NCBI GenBank assembly: GCA_016710015.1
Contig: JADJLR010000009.1
Coordinates: forward strand, 62,001 to 126,000
Direction: 5' to 3'
DNA length: 64,000 nucleotides
From: Flavobacteriales bacterium
GTDB taxonomy: Bacteria > Bacteroidota > Bacteroidia > Flavobacteriales_F > PHOS-HE28
The position numbers were made by a program, and so were the translations under genes. A model generated the notes under the pieces. It had not been told where the DNA came from. It saw only the letters and a list, made by a program, of their open reading frames with translations, and searched no databases. Each line of letters begins with the position of its first letter. Position 1 is the stretch's first letter. Below, in pieces: positions 8,465 through 17,841 of the stretch.

Positions 8465-9972
8465 CAGGCAACGGGTGCGAGCAGGTCTTCCAGGATCACG
8501 CGATCATTGCACAAACGGGGTACTTTGTTCTGTCCGCCCAATTTTCCGCGCTGTTTCATCCAGGCATAGAACGTGCCAGATGGTACGCTGTGGATCAGCG
8601 GCGGCAGAAGCGCCATATCGCCTTTTCGTTTGGCATCGTAATCCGAGTTCACGTTTCGCAAGGTCCGGTCCAGGATCTCGTTGAACCGCTCGTGATCATC
8701 CGGTTCTTGCGTGAATTCGATCACCCATTCGTGACCACCGCGGGCATCATCGCCCATGTAGATCGGCGCTGCGGTGTATTCGTTCACAACCGCCCCGGTG
8801 GCCTCGCAAGCAGCTTCGATACTGCGATCCGCATTTTCCACGATCACCTCTTCACCAAAGGCATTGATGAAGGAACGCGTTCGTCCGCTCACTTGGATGC
8901 GATGTGGGGTCAAGCTGGTGAAGCGGACCGTGTCGCCGGGCATGTAGCGCCAAAGTCCGCCATTGGTGCTGATGACGATGGCGTAGGAGACACCCACCTC
9001 CACTTCATGGATGAGCAGCGTATGCGGATGCGGTTCACCGAGCTGGTCCAGAGGTACGAATTCGTAGAAGATGCCGTAATCCAACATCAGCAACATATCA
9101 TCTGCACCGTAACGATCCTGGATCGCGAAGGAACCTTCCGAAGCGTTGTAGCTCTCCAAGTAGTTCATGGTGGGCGATGGGATCAGCGCTTCGAATTGCG
9201 CCCGATAGGGCCGGAAACTCACCCCGCCGTGCATGAAGAGTTCAAGCCCGGGCCACACCTCCAAGATGTTCTTCTTTCCGGTGAGTTCCAGGATCCGGCG
9301 CAACAATACCAAGGTCCAAGAGGGAACACCAGCAATGCACCGCACATCCTCGCGCATGGTTTCGCGGGCCATGCGCTCGATCTTCTCCTCCCAGTTCTCC
9401 ATCAGCGCCGTTTCGATCACCGGAGTGCGGCGCACTTCCACCCAGATCGGCAGGTTGCGAATGATGATGGCCGAGAGGTCTCCACTGTAGGCATCGGCAC
9501 GGAATTGTTCGATGTTGCTACTACCGCCCACCACCAAGCTCATGCCTTGGTACAACTTGCTTTCAGGGAATTGTTGGAAGTGGAAGGCGATGAGGTCCTT
9601 GCCCCCCTTGTAATGACAGTCCTCTAACGCCTCTCGACTTACAGGAATGTACTTGCTTCGGTCGCCGGTGGTACCGCTGCTCTTTGCGAACCAACGGGCA
9701 TCTGTGGGCCAAAGGATGTTCTGCTCGCCCTTGCGCAAACGTTCCACGAAGGGCTTCACATCGTCGTATTCCTGGATCGGGACCCGTTCTCGGAATACGT
9801 CAGGTTGCGTAATGGACGCATAATCGTACTTCCGTCCCCACTCGGTGTAGCGGGCGGCTTGCATCAAAGCCAAGAAGACCTCCAACTGGGACATGCGCGG
9901 ATACTCGCGGAACAGATCGATCTGTTGCAAGCGCTTCTTGATCAGAAAGGATACCAGCGCGTTCAAGGCCAT
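8464..9972 (-). CDS. GH3 auxin-responsive promoter family acyl-adenylating enzyme
   Basis: A 502-residue protein matching the bacterial GH3 family. It has the ATP-binding segment KSSGTTGDRSKYIP near residues 101-118, FMHGGVSFRPY, and YNASEGSFAIQD in the adenylation core, followed by a C-terminal subdomain with MPGDTVRFT. In plants, members adenylate acyl acids such as jasmonate and join them to amino acids. The substrate in Bacteroidota is not established, and plant-hormone conjugation should not be assumed. The downstream secreted protein is coupled by a one-base stop/start overlap. Confidence 0.88.
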   Translation of the reverse strand: MALNALVSFLIKKRLQQIDLFREYPRMSQLEVFLALMQAARYTEWGRKYDYASITQPDVFRERVPIQEYDDVKPFVERLRKGEQNILWPTDARWFAKSSGTTGDRSKYIPVSREALEDCHYKGGKDLIAFHFQQFPESKLYQGMSLVVGGSSNIEQFRADAYSGDLSAIIIRNLPIWVEVRRTPVIETALMENWEEKIERMARETMREDVRCIAGVPSWTLVLLRRILELTGKKNILEVWPGLELFMHGGVSFRPYRAQFEALIPSPTMNYLESYNASEGSFAIQDRYGADDMLLMLDYGIFYEFVPLDQLGEPHPHTLLIHEVEVGVSYAIVISTNGGLWRYMPGDTVRFTSLTPHRIQVSGRTRSFINAFGEEVIVENADRSIEAACEATGAVVNEYTAAPIYMGDDARGGHEWVIEFTQEPDDHERFNEILDRTLRNVNSDYDAKRKGDMALLPPLIHSVPSGTFYAWMKQRGKLGGQNKVPRLCNDRVILEDLLAPVA

Positions 9973-10029
9973 GTACGGGTCGGCGAATATCGGCAGCTAT
10001 CTTCAGCCCAAAAGATAAGAACTACAAGA

Positions 10030-10842
10030 ATGTCGACCGGGATCCCCTTGCGAAAGATGTTGGCGGACCTGCAACCCGTAGCGGGTGGCGGGCGTGTGCG
10101 CTATGCGCTCCATCGGCCCGGGCCTGCTCTGGAACTGGGTCCATTCATCGGCAATGCCTTCACCATGCGGGCCACCGGTGTACTTACGTGTGCGCACTGT
10201 GGTAAGGAGGTGAAGAAATTGTTCGCCCAAGGCTTTTGTTATCCGTGCTTTCAAAGTGCGCCAGAAGCGGCGGAGTGCATCCTGCATCCGGAGAAATGCT
10301 TGGCACACCTCGGCGAGGGCCGCGACCCAGCGTGGGAGCAGCAACACCATGCCACCGAACACGTGGTATACATGAGCTACACCGGCAATGTGAAAGTGGG
10401 GGTTACGCGCGGTGAACAGGTGCCGGTTCGTTGGATCGATCAAGGCGCGGTTGCAGCACTGGTCATAGCTCGGGTCCCGTATCGCCAACTCGCTGGTTTG
10501 ATCGAAGTGGACCTCAAGCGCTTATTCGCCGACAAGACGAACTGGCGCACCATGCTCAAACAAGTTCCGGTGGACCACACTGCTCTTTTCGAAGCCCGTG
10601 CTGAAGCCCGCAACGGCGTGCGCGGGGATCTGGTGCAATACCTAGTTGAGGACGAGGAGCCCATGGACATCGCTTATCCTGTGCTGGCCTATCCGCCCAA
10701 GGTCACGAGTGTCAACCTGGAAAAGACACCGGAGGTGAGCGGTCGTTTGATGGGTGTGAAGGGGCAATACCTGATCTGGGAGGACGGTCGCGTCTTGAAC
10801 GTGCGCAGCCACACCGGATACCACGTGGAATGCGGAGCATAG
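10030..10842 (+). CDS. DUF2797 domain protein with zinc-ribbon-like Cys pairs
   Basis: A 270-residue cytoplasmic protein of the DUF2797 family, whose function is unknown. The N-terminal third carries two CxxC pairs (CAHC and CYPC, about 16 residues apart) that probably bind a metal. The segment YMSYTGNVKVGVTRGEQVPVRW is a family hallmark and resembles a GIY-YIG-like nuclease fold (inference). The start was set at 10030 because the sequence upstream is antisense to the GH3 gene. Its last 13 bases overlap the start of the next gene in another frame. Confidence 0.75.
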   Translation: MSTGIPLRKMLADLQPVAGGGRVRYALHRPGPALELGPFIGNAFTMRATGVLTCAHCGKEVKKLFAQGFCYPCFQSAPEAAECILHPEKCLAHLGEGRDPAWEQQHHATEHVVYMSYTGNVKVGVTRGEQVPVRWIDQGAVAALVIARVPYRQLAGLIEVDLKRLFADKTNWRTMLKQVPVDHTALFEARAEARNGVRGDLVQYLVEDEEPMDIAYPVLAYPPKVTSVNLEKTPEVSGRLMGVKGQYLIWEDGRVLNVRSHTGYHVECGA

Positions 10843-12134
10843 CCCTTATCCTCGGTGTGGCGGCGGCCGCTTTGTTGGGCGCTCAACCCGTTTGGACCTG
10901 GGAGGCGCTTCCGACCATGCCGATACCTACAGCCAACAATGCGGTTTGTTCCGCCCAAGTGGACGGGGTGGATCGCATCTATTCCTTCGGTGGAATAACA
11001 ACAGGGTTGGATCGCTCGGACATTCACCGCGAAGCCTTCTGTTACGACACTGGTACCGGCATGTGGACCACCCTGCCGACCGTACCCGATACGTTGGGCA
11101 AGATCGCATCCGCAGCACATGTGGTGAATGGGGTGGCGTACGTGATCGGGGGCTACCATGTATTGGCCGCATCCCCATTCGAGGTCAGTTCCAACAAGGT
11201 GCATCGCTTCGATCTGGCAACCTCCACGTGGCTCATCGATGGCAGCCCAATTCCCATCCCGATCGATGATCACGTGCAGGCGGTGTGGCGTGATAGCTTG
11301 ATCTACGTGATCACTGGATGGAGCAACAATACCAACGTGGCAGCGGTGCAGATCTACGATCCGGCATTGAACGCGTGGTCCGTAGGCACTGCGGTCCCGA
11401 ACAACAACTTGTACAAGGTCTTCGGTGGGTCGGGTACCATCATCGGCGATACGATCTACTACTACGGTGGGGCTTCACTCGGCTCCAACTTCCCGGCACA
11501 GGACGAGTTGCGCATCGGGGTCATCGATCCGTTGCAGCCCATGCAGATCACCTGGCAACCCGCGTTGGCCACGGGGCGTTCAGGGTATCGCTCGGCCTGT
11601 GGAACTTGGGCCGGACGACCGTTCTGGTTGGGCGGATCCAGCACCAGTTACAATTACGATGCGGTGGCCTATAACGGCAGTGGCATCGTACAACCGGTCA
11701 CCACCATCGCATGGTCCGTATCCGATACTCCTGTACTGGAATTGTCCGCAGCACAAGAACCGATCATGGACCTGCGCGGTATCGGCGAAGCGGTGGATGG
11801 AACCTTCCATGTATGCGGTGGCATCGGCAATGGGTCCGAGGTGTTGGACACGCACTGGCGGTTATCCGTAGCGGTAGGAATGTCCGAAGCAGTAGCAGGG
11901 GCAGTGCGCATCTATCCCGTGCCATCGTCCGGTACGGTCACGGTAGTTCCACCGTACGGTATAGGGTCCTATGACTACGCCGTGTTCGATGGTGTGGGCC
12001 GACTCGTGCTGCAAGGGCGGTCCGCAGGAGGTGCGCTGCAGGTGGATCTTACTGGTAGGCTTTCCGGTACCTACACGGTGAAACTTATTTCCGGACCTGC
12101 CGTTACAACAGGCAGGTTTTGGTATTATGAATGA
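10830..12134 (+). CDS. Kelch-repeat protein with T9SS type A sorting domain
   Basis: A 434-residue exported protein. The signal peptide spans residues 1-18 (MRSIALILGVAAAALLGA). Kelch-like repeats with IYSFGG, AYVIGGYH, IYVITGWSN, IYYYGG and FHVCGG form a predicted six-bladed beta-propeller. The C-terminal 75 or so residues (IYPVPSSGTVTV to GRFWYYE) are a type A T9SS sorting domain. It is therefore likely displayed on or released from the cell surface. Its ATG lies 13 bases inside the DUF2797 gene, implying one transcript. Partner or ligand unknown. Confidence 0.82.
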   Translation: MRSIALILGVAAAALLGAQPVWTWEALPTMPIPTANNAVCSAQVDGVDRIYSFGGITTGLDRSDIHREAFCYDTGTGMWTTLPTVPDTLGKIASAAHVVNGVAYVIGGYHVLAASPFEVSSNKVHRFDLATSTWLIDGSPIPIPIDDHVQAVWRDSLIYVITGWSNNTNVAAVQIYDPALNAWSVGTAVPNNNLYKVFGGSGTIIGDTIYYYGGASLGSNFPAQDELRIGVIDPLQPMQITWQPALATGRSGYRSACGTWAGRPFWLGGSSTSYNYDAVAYNGSGIVQPVTTIAWSVSDTPVLELSAAQEPIMDLRGIGEAVDGTFHVCGGIGNGSEVLDTHWRLSVAVGMSEAVAGAVRIYPVPSSGTVTVVPPYGIGSYDYAVFDGVGRLVLQGRSAGGALQVDLTGRLSGTYTVKLISGPAVTTGRFWYYE

Positions 12135-12149
12135 GTGTTAGGGAACGCA

Positions 12150-12174
12150 AAGGGCCCCGGGAAACCGGGGCCCT
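12150..12174. terminator. GC-rich bidirectional terminator
   Basis: A stem of about 10 bp (AAGGGCCCCGG with CCGGGGCCCTT) closes a GAAA tetraloop, 16 bases after the kelch gene stop and before the convergent sppA stop at 12212. Confidence 0.8.
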
Positions 12175-12211
12175 TCGTGGTTCGCACCCACTGCGGTAGA
12201 CGCTTAGGGTC

Positions 12212-14005
12212 CTAGTCGATCATCAGGTCGAAAGGCATGCGGGCTTGTACTCCCACCTGCGACTTGGCGCGCTGGATCTGCTTGTACTGTTTCAACAGTG
12301 CGGCATCTTCACCGAACCATTCTGTGGCTACCCACATCCGTGCTTGGCCGTTCAGATCTGCGAGGATCTGTTCGAACAGGTCCTTCTGTTCGGGTAGCTC
12401 CAACAAGGCATAATCCTCAAGTGCAGCGAGTTTCGCCGCTTCGGCAATGGCCGCTTCCAATCCCCCCAATTCGTCCACCAAGCCGATGCGCTGGGCATCT
12501 GCGCCGGTCCATACGCGCCCTTGTCCAATGCTATCCACCTGGGCTACGGTCATGTTGCGGCCCTCCGCCACACGCTCTTTGAAGCCTTGATAGAAGTCAT
12601 CGATATATCCCTGTATCACGCGTTTCTCGGTGCCGGTCAGCGGTCGGCTCACGGTCAACATATCCGCGTATTCATGGGTCTTCACTCCATCGAAGGTGAT
12701 GCCGAGCTTGTTCTTGAAGAAACCTTGCATGTTGGGGATCATCCCGAACACCCCGATGGAACCGGTGATCGTGCTGTTCTCCGCGAAGATCTTCGTTGCC
12801 GGTGCGCTGATGTAGTATCCACCGGAAGCAGCCACATCGCCCATGCTCACCACCACGGGTTTCACCTTGTTGGCCAAAGCCACTTCGCGCCAGATCACTT
12901 CGCTGGCCAATCCACTACCGCCGGGCGAATTCACACGCAGCACGATCGCCTTTACACTGCTGTCCTCCCGAGCCTTTCGGATCGCTGCGGATAGGCTGGT
13001 GCTGCCAATGACACCGTCCATGCTTTCTCCTGAGCTGATATCCCCTTCAGCATAGATCACCGCCAACCGCTCACCACCGCTGCGCTTTCCAAGCTTCGGA
13101 GAGAAGGAACGGCCATAGGTGCCCAAGCTGGTCAGTTTCAGCTTTTCTCCTGCATCAGCACCCGTGCGTTCGCGCAGGATCTCATACACCTCATCGCGGT
13201 ACTTCAGGCCGTCCACCATGCCCAGGTCCAAGGCATTCGTGGCATTCCGCACCAAAAGGCTATCCGCGATCGTGTTCAGGCGGGCCTTGTCCATGTTGCG
13301 GTTCGCAGAAACGGCCGTGATGTGCTCTTCCCAAAGTCCGGCCAAGATCATGTGGACCTGCTCCCGGTTCGCGGGACTCATGTGATCCTCGGTGAAGGTT
13401 TCGCCGAAGCTCTTGAACTTGTTGTTGCTTCCACGGATGAATTGGATGTCGATGTCCAACTTCTCGAACATCCCTTTCAAGAACATGGATTCGCTGCGTA
13501 GACCGTGGTACTCCAGATCCCCTTTCGGCTGCAGGTAGATGGCATCGGCGGCCGTGGCCAGGTAATAGCTGCCCTGCGAATAGCTCTCGCTGAAGGCGAC
13601 CAAGGGCTTGCCGCTTTCCTTCTTGAACGCAACGAGCTTTTCGCGGATCTCCTTCATCGTGGCAAAGCCAGCTTGAATGTTCGACAGATCGAGGAAAATG
13701 GCCGAGATCTTCTCGTCTGTTTTGGCATGCTCCAAGGTTGCCAACAACGTATTCAGGCCGATCTGGTTCACATTGCGGAACGGACCGAAGTCCAGCAGGA
13801 ATTGGTCCTTGTTGCCGCGGTCGATGATCTCTTGGTCCAACTGCAATTGGAGGATGCTGCCTTCTTTGATCGTGGTGGGCTTGCCTTCCATGGCGAAGCT
13901 GGAACCCAAAGCGGCGAGCGAACCGATGAAAAGCATGATCAGCACCATGCCGATCAGGAAGGTGCCCACCATGGAGGCGAGCATGAATTTGAGGAATTGG
14001 CGCAT
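12212..14005 (-). CDS. sppA: Signal peptide peptidase SppA, 67K type
   Basis: A 597-residue inner-membrane serine protease that degrades cleaved signal peptides. One N-terminal membrane segment (about residues 8-33) precedes two tandem ClpP-like domains, the length and layout of the long Gram-negative form. The general-base Lys is likely Lys198 in NNKFKSFGE and the nucleophile Ser394 in VAASGGYY, matching the Lys/Ser dyad of the E. coli enzyme. It is convergent with the kelch gene and divergent from folK. Confidence 0.92.
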   Translation of the reverse strand: MRQFLKFMLASMVGTFLIGMVLIMLFIGSLAALGSSFAMEGKPTTIKEGSILQLQLDQEIIDRGNKDQFLLDFGPFRNVNQIGLNTLLATLEHAKTDEKISAIFLDLSNIQAGFATMKEIREKLVAFKKESGKPLVAFSESYSQGSYYLATAADAIYLQPKGDLEYHGLRSESMFLKGMFEKLDIDIQFIRGSNNKFKSFGETFTEDHMSPANREQVHMILAGLWEEHITAVSANRNMDKARLNTIADSLLVRNATNALDLGMVDGLKYRDEVYEILRERTGADAGEKLKLTSLGTYGRSFSPKLGKRSGGERLAVIYAEGDISSGESMDGVIGSTSLSAAIRKAREDSSVKAIVLRVNSPGGSGLASEVIWREVALANKVKPVVVSMGDVAASGGYYISAPATKIFAENSTITGSIGVFGMIPNMQGFFKNKLGITFDGVKTHEYADMLTVSRPLTGTEKRVIQGYIDDFYQGFKERVAEGRNMTVAQVDSIGQGRVWTGADAQRIGLVDELGGLEAAIAEAAKLAALEDYALLELPEQKDLFEQILADLNGQARMWVATEWFGEDAALLKQYKQIQRAKSQVGVQARMPFDLMID

Positions 14006-14118
14006 GGAACTTGATATTTGAGTGGTCGAAACTAGAATGCATCGAGGGTTCGACCTTCAGCACATACATGAACGGTAGGCCACTAGGATGGGAGGCCACT
14101 GCGGATAGCTTTGTGCGC

Positions 14119-14589
14119 ATGGAAGAGGAGGTGGCCTTGTTGTTGGGTGCGGACCTGGGCGATCCGCCGAAGCAGTTGGAACGTGCGCAAGCCCTCATCG
14201 GTGACCGGGTCGGGACCATCGTGGCACGCAGTCGGGACCATTGGACACGGCCATGGGGGTTCGAGTCGACCACGCTCTTCCTGAATGTCGTATTGGTGGT
14301 GCGCACCGGCCGCTCAGCAACGGCAGTGCTTTCCGAATGTTCGGCCATCGAGCACGAACTGGGTCGCCGACGATCGCCCGGAGGAATGCTCACCTCCCGT
14401 GTCATCGACATCGACATCCTGCTCTTCGGTCGCACGGTCATCCACGAACCCACGCTTCAAGTGCCACACCCGCGCATGCACGTACGCCGTTTCGCTTTAG
14501 CGCCCTTGGCCGATGTGCTGCCCTCCTGGCGCCACCCGGAATTGCACCGAACGGTGTTGGACCTACTCCATGCGGCACCCCGGACATGA
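14119..14589 (+). CDS. folK: Dihydropterin pyrophosphokinase (HPPK)
   Basis: A 156-residue HPPK, which transfers pyrophosphate from ATP to 6-hydroxymethyl-dihydropterin in folate synthesis. The PWG segment (RPWGFEST), FLNVVLVV and the metal-binding RVIDIDILLFG are recognisable. The N-terminal motif reads LGADLGD where most relatives have LGSNLGD. The ATG at 14119 is preferred; an in-frame ATG at 14068 would add 17 residues without family similarity. A -7-like TAGCTTTG (14106-14113) sits just before it. Its TGA overlaps the next ATG as ATGA, so it is coupled to the deoxynucleoside kinase, a pairing I recall from other Bacteroidota. Confidence 0.82.
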   Translation: MEEEVALLLGADLGDPPKQLERAQALIGDRVGTIVARSRDHWTRPWGFESTTLFLNVVLVVRTGRSATAVLSECSAIEHELGRRRSPGGMLTSRVIDIDILLFGRTVIHEPTLQVPHPRMHVRRFALAPLADVLPSWRHPELHRTVLDLLHAAPRT

Positions 14590-15221
14590 GCGCGCCGTAT
14601 TCGTACATCGCGGTGGAAGGGTTGATCGGGGCAGGCAAGACCACTTTGGCCAAACGCTTGGCTGCAGATCGGGGTGGACGTTTGGTCCTGGAAGAATTCG
14701 ATGACAACCCCTTCCTGCCGAGATTCTATGAGGATCCGGAGCGTTTCGGATTCTCCGTGGAATTGTCCTTCCTGGCGCAGCGCTACCACCAACTCAAACG
14801 CGTCACCGAACAGGAGCTCTTCGCGGCATGCACGGTGGCCGACTATTCCATTGGAAAATCGGTCGTATTCGCCAATGTGACCTTGCAACCGGATGAATAC
14901 GCTCTTTTTCGCGACCTATACGGCATTATGTACGCCGATCTGCCTCGGCCGGACCTGATCGTCTATTTGCATTTGGACATGGATCGGGTCCAGGAAAGGA
15001 TCCGGAAAAGGGGAAGGAGTTATGAACAAAGTATCCCCATCGATTACCTCAGTAAGCTTCAGGAACGCTATCTCGATCACTTGCAAAAACTGCCGGATGA
15101 CCGCGTCCTTGTTGTGGATCTGGAAGGCCACGACCTGCTGAACGACGGGGGGGCGTACAACGTATTGCTGGAGCACATCGCAGAGGTAAGCCCCAAGGGA
15201 TATCGGCTGGTGACCTTGTGA
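14586..15221 (+). CDS. Deoxynucleoside kinase family protein (second copy)
   Basis: A 211-residue P-loop kinase with Walker A GLIGAGKTT at residues 12-20, VEEFDDNPFL-type substrate segment, and a lid region KRGRSYEQ. It is homologous to the product of 6797-7510 but lacks that protein's Lys/Ala tail. The ATG overlaps the folK stop (ATGA). Two copies suggest separate purine and pyrimidine deoxynucleoside specificities, as in bacteria with dAK/dGK pairs; this is inference. Confidence 0.85.
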   Translation: MSAPYSYIAVEGLIGAGKTTLAKRLAADRGGRLVLEEFDDNPFLPRFYEDPERFGFSVELSFLAQRYHQLKRVTEQELFAACTVADYSIGKSVVFANVTLQPDEYALFRDLYGIMYADLPRPDLIVYLHLDMDRVQERIRKRGRSYEQSIPIDYLSKLQERYLDHLQKLPDDRVLVVDLEGHDLLNDGGAYNVLLEHIAEVSPKGYRLVTL

Positions 15222-15295
15222 TCCAGAGCTTGGATACACTTCTGAATGTGGAGAAGTGCGCGAGTAGGAAAGAGACGACCTCGCGGCCTGACGGT

Positions 15296-15303
15296 TATGT
15301 TTG
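15296..15303 (+). promoter_or_regulatory. -7 element upstream of lipoprotein gene
   Basis: TATGTTTG fits the Bacteroidota -7 consensus TAnnTTTG, 31 bases before the ATG at 15335. No TTG is seen at the expected distance upstream, so only the -7 half is supported. Confidence 0.45.
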
Positions 15304-15334
15304 CAGCCGAAACAACGAAACACGTAGCGAATCC

Positions 15335-17056
15335 ATGGAAAAGCGGCACCTCAAGGGCCTCTCCTTGCTAGCCTTCACTTGGCTTGTCATCACCGGTTGT
15401 GGTGGCATCGGGAAAATGAACAAGTACGTCGAGAACATCAAGTATACCGTGGACCCGAACCCACTGATCGTCCAAGGCGATTCGGTGGCAGTAAGCGTCA
15501 ACGGGAACTTCCCCGGCAAGTACTTCTACAAGAAGGCCCAAGTGGAATTGACCCCCACCTTGACCTATACGGGTGGTGAAACACCTTACAAGACCGCCTT
15601 CTTCCAAGGCGAAGGTGCCGTGGGCAACAACACGGTCATTCCGTACGAGACCGGCAAGGCCTTCAGCTATAGCCACAAGGTCGCCTACACGCCGAGCATG
15701 GCCGAGAGCGAGTTGGTCGTAAAGATCCTCGGCAAGCAGGGCAAAGAGGGTAAGAAGCAGTTGGAATTCGATCCGGTCAAGATCGCCGATGGGGTGATCA
15801 CCACGCCATACTTGATGCTGAGCGATGACAAGGTGCTCCTCGGTAAGGACGCTTTCCAACGCATCACGGACCATAGCAACGATGCCACCTTGAACTACTT
15901 GGTGAACTCCTCTGTTGTGCGCCCCACTGAACTGCGGGATGCCGACATCAAGGCGATGACGGATTTCTTCAAGATGATGAAGACCGACCCGAATGTGGTG
16001 GCCACCGGACTTTCCGTTGATGCCTGGGCCAGCCCCGAGGGTGAGTTGAGCAAGAATGAGAACCTCGCCGATGACCGTGCCAAAAGCGCAAAGAGTTGGG
16101 CCAAGGGTGAGCTGCTCCGTGCAAAGAGCGATTCGGCCAAGTTGGATGCGTTCTACACACTCAACCCACGTGGTGAGGACTGGGACGGTTTCAAGCGCGC
16201 CATGCAAGCGAGCACAACCGTGCCGGACAAGGAATTGGTGTTGCGTGTATTGGAAATGTACCCCGATCTGACCAAGCGCGAGGAAGAGATCAAGAACATG
16301 GCTGCCACCTACAAGGAGATCTCCGAACAGATCCTTCCCCAATTGCGTCGCAGTGAGATGAAGTTGAACTACCAGCGTATCGGAAAGACCGATGCCCAAC
16401 TCACCGAGATGAGCCGTACCATGCCGGATTCGCTGAATGTGGAGGAATTGCTCTTCGCCGCTACCCTCTCTAGCGACCTGAACGAACAACTCCGCATCTA
16501 CAAGGAGACCGAGCGTGTACACGCAACGGACTACCGCGGTGCCAACAACGTGGGCTACGTGTACATGATGCAGAACAAGATGGACGAGGCCGAAGCGCAG
16601 TTCCAAAAGGCAAATACCATCTCGGAGAACCCTGTTAGCACCAACAACCTCGGCGTGGTTGCCCGTTTGAAAGGCGATCGTAAGAAAGCCGCCGAACTCT
16701 ACACCAAGGCCATGACCGCAGGTCCAGAGGTGAAGTACAACATGGGCCTGGTGAACATCCAGAACGGAGACTACAGCGCCGCCAACACCAACATGGCCGG
16801 AGCGAAGAGCTTCAACAGTGCGTTGGCCAAAATGCTCGGTGGCGATGCTGCTGGTGCACAAGGCATGCTCGATGGTAGCAGTGATAAGGACAGCGCGATG
16901 GGCCACTACTTGGCAGCCATCATCGCAGCCCGCCAAAGCAACTGCGACGGTGTTCGCAGTAACCTCGGCATGGCGGTCCAAAAGGACGGCAGCCTGCGCG
17001 AGAAGGCCATGAAGGACCTCGAATTCCGCAATTGCAAGGACAACTTGGGTCTTTGA
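15335..17056 (+). CDS. OmpA-like/TPR lipoprotein
   Basis: A 573-residue predicted lipoprotein; the lipobox LVITGC places the lipidated Cys near residue 22. A beta-rich N-terminal half (residues about 35-200) is followed by a segment with LSVDAWASPEGELSKNENLADDRAKS, which resembles the peptidoglycan-contacting OmpA-like fold of Bacteroidota surface proteins. TPR-like helices follow (YRGANNVGYVYMMQNKMDEAEAQFQKA region). It may tether an envelope complex; the exact role is unknown. The ATG at 15335 fits the signal peptide; the frame opens earlier at 15218. An IS5-type insertion now separates its stop from its natural terminator at 17842. Confidence 0.72.
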   Translation: MEKRHLKGLSLLAFTWLVITGCGGIGKMNKYVENIKYTVDPNPLIVQGDSVAVSVNGNFPGKYFYKKAQVELTPTLTYTGGETPYKTAFFQGEGAVGNNTVIPYETGKAFSYSHKVAYTPSMAESELVVKILGKQGKEGKKQLEFDPVKIADGVITTPYLMLSDDKVLLGKDAFQRITDHSNDATLNYLVNSSVVRPTELRDADIKAMTDFFKMMKTDPNVVATGLSVDAWASPEGELSKNENLADDRAKSAKSWAKGELLRAKSDSAKLDAFYTLNPRGEDWDGFKRAMQASTTVPDKELVLRVLEMYPDLTKREEEIKNMAATYKEISEQILPQLRRSEMKLNYQRIGKTDAQLTEMSRTMPDSLNVEELLFAATLSSDLNEQLRIYKETERVHATDYRGANNVGYVYMMQNKMDEAEAQFQKANTISENPVSTNNLGVVARLKGDRKKAAELYTKAMTAGPEVKYNMGLVNIQNGDYSAANTNMAGAKSFNSALAKMLGGDAAGAQGMLDGSSDKDSAMGHYLAAIIAARQSNCDGVRSNLGMAVQKDGSLREKAMKDLEFRNCKDNLGL

Positions 17057-17071
17057 TCCTTGAATAACTAG

Positions 17072-17830
17072 AGGCTATCTCAATAATAGGCATCGCATAG
17101 TTTAGCTATCAACACTGGGCTTTCATCAACTTTTCGGTGGACCACTGATCTTCTTCTTTTGGCGCAGAGTACTTCGCTAAGAAAAGCGATGGACATCAGC
17201 GACAAGCAATGGGAAGTATTGGAGAAACCGCTTACAAGTATTTTCGAAACGAGTGAAACGCGAGGCAGGCCCAGGCAGGACGCACGCGCTGTTCTCAACG
17301 GGATCCTATGGATATGCAGGACCGGCGCACCTTGGGCGGACCTGCCCGGTAGATACCCGCCATATCAAACCTGCCATCGGTACCACAAACAGTGGTGCAA
17401 GAGCGGTTCTTGGGATAGCGTGTTGCACGCCTTAGCATGCGACCCTACGAGATAGAGGAAGATCGACATTACCGAATGTCTCATTGATGGCACCTTCGCA
17501 AGTGCCAAAAAAAGGGGGCTTGTTGGACCTACTAAGAAAGGGAATGATCGCTGACAGAGCGTACGACAGTGACAAACTAAGACGCACATTGAAGAAACGT
17601 GGAATACGACTGGTATGTCCGCACAGGAGCAACAGAAAACGACAAGTGCAACAAGATGGACGGGAATTACGGCGCTACAAGCGCCGCTGGAAGGTCGAAA
17701 GGTTGTTCGCCTGGTTGTTCAACTCGCGCCGTACATTCGTTCGTTACGAATATCACGCAGAACTCTTCTTAGGCATGGTACAACTGGCCTGCGTGATGAT
17801 CGTCTTCAAGAATTATTTTTGAGATGCCTT
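17072..17830 (+). mobile_element. Degenerate IS5-type insertion sequence
   Basis: A 759-bp element bounded by imperfect inverted ends: left about 17072-17090 and right about 17808-17830, sharing ATCTCAA followed by A/T-rich sequence. It is flanked by direct CTAG repeats (17068-17071 and 17831-17834), a target duplication typical of IS5-group elements that prefer TA-centred sites. The single transposase gene inside is broken, so the element is probably immobile. Confidence 0.75.
17189..17822 (+). pseudogene. IS5-family DDE transposase, broken
   Basis: The N-terminal part (MDISDKQWEVLEKPL, then GRPRQDARAVLNGILWICRTG) and C-terminal part (RRYKRRWKVERLFAWL) are typical of IS5-family transposases. 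An in-frame TAG at 17453 interrupts the gene before IDITECLIDGTFASAKK, which carries the first catalytic Asp. The stretch between that motif and ADRAYDSD is missing about 50 residues compared with the family, and the distal part is in a different frame. All three DDE residues can still be found (IDGTF, DRAYDSD, WKVERLF), but no single frame encodes them. A nonsense change plus an internal deletion explains this. Confidence 0.8.
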
Positions 17831-17841
17831 CTAGAAGAACA

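Noticed and set aside
15368..16981. A 537-residue open frame antisense to the OmpA-like lipoprotein gene
   Set aside because: The plus strand has a signal peptide, lipobox and TPR pattern; the antisense product is His/Leu/Val-rich without any motif, a mirror of GC-rich codon use.
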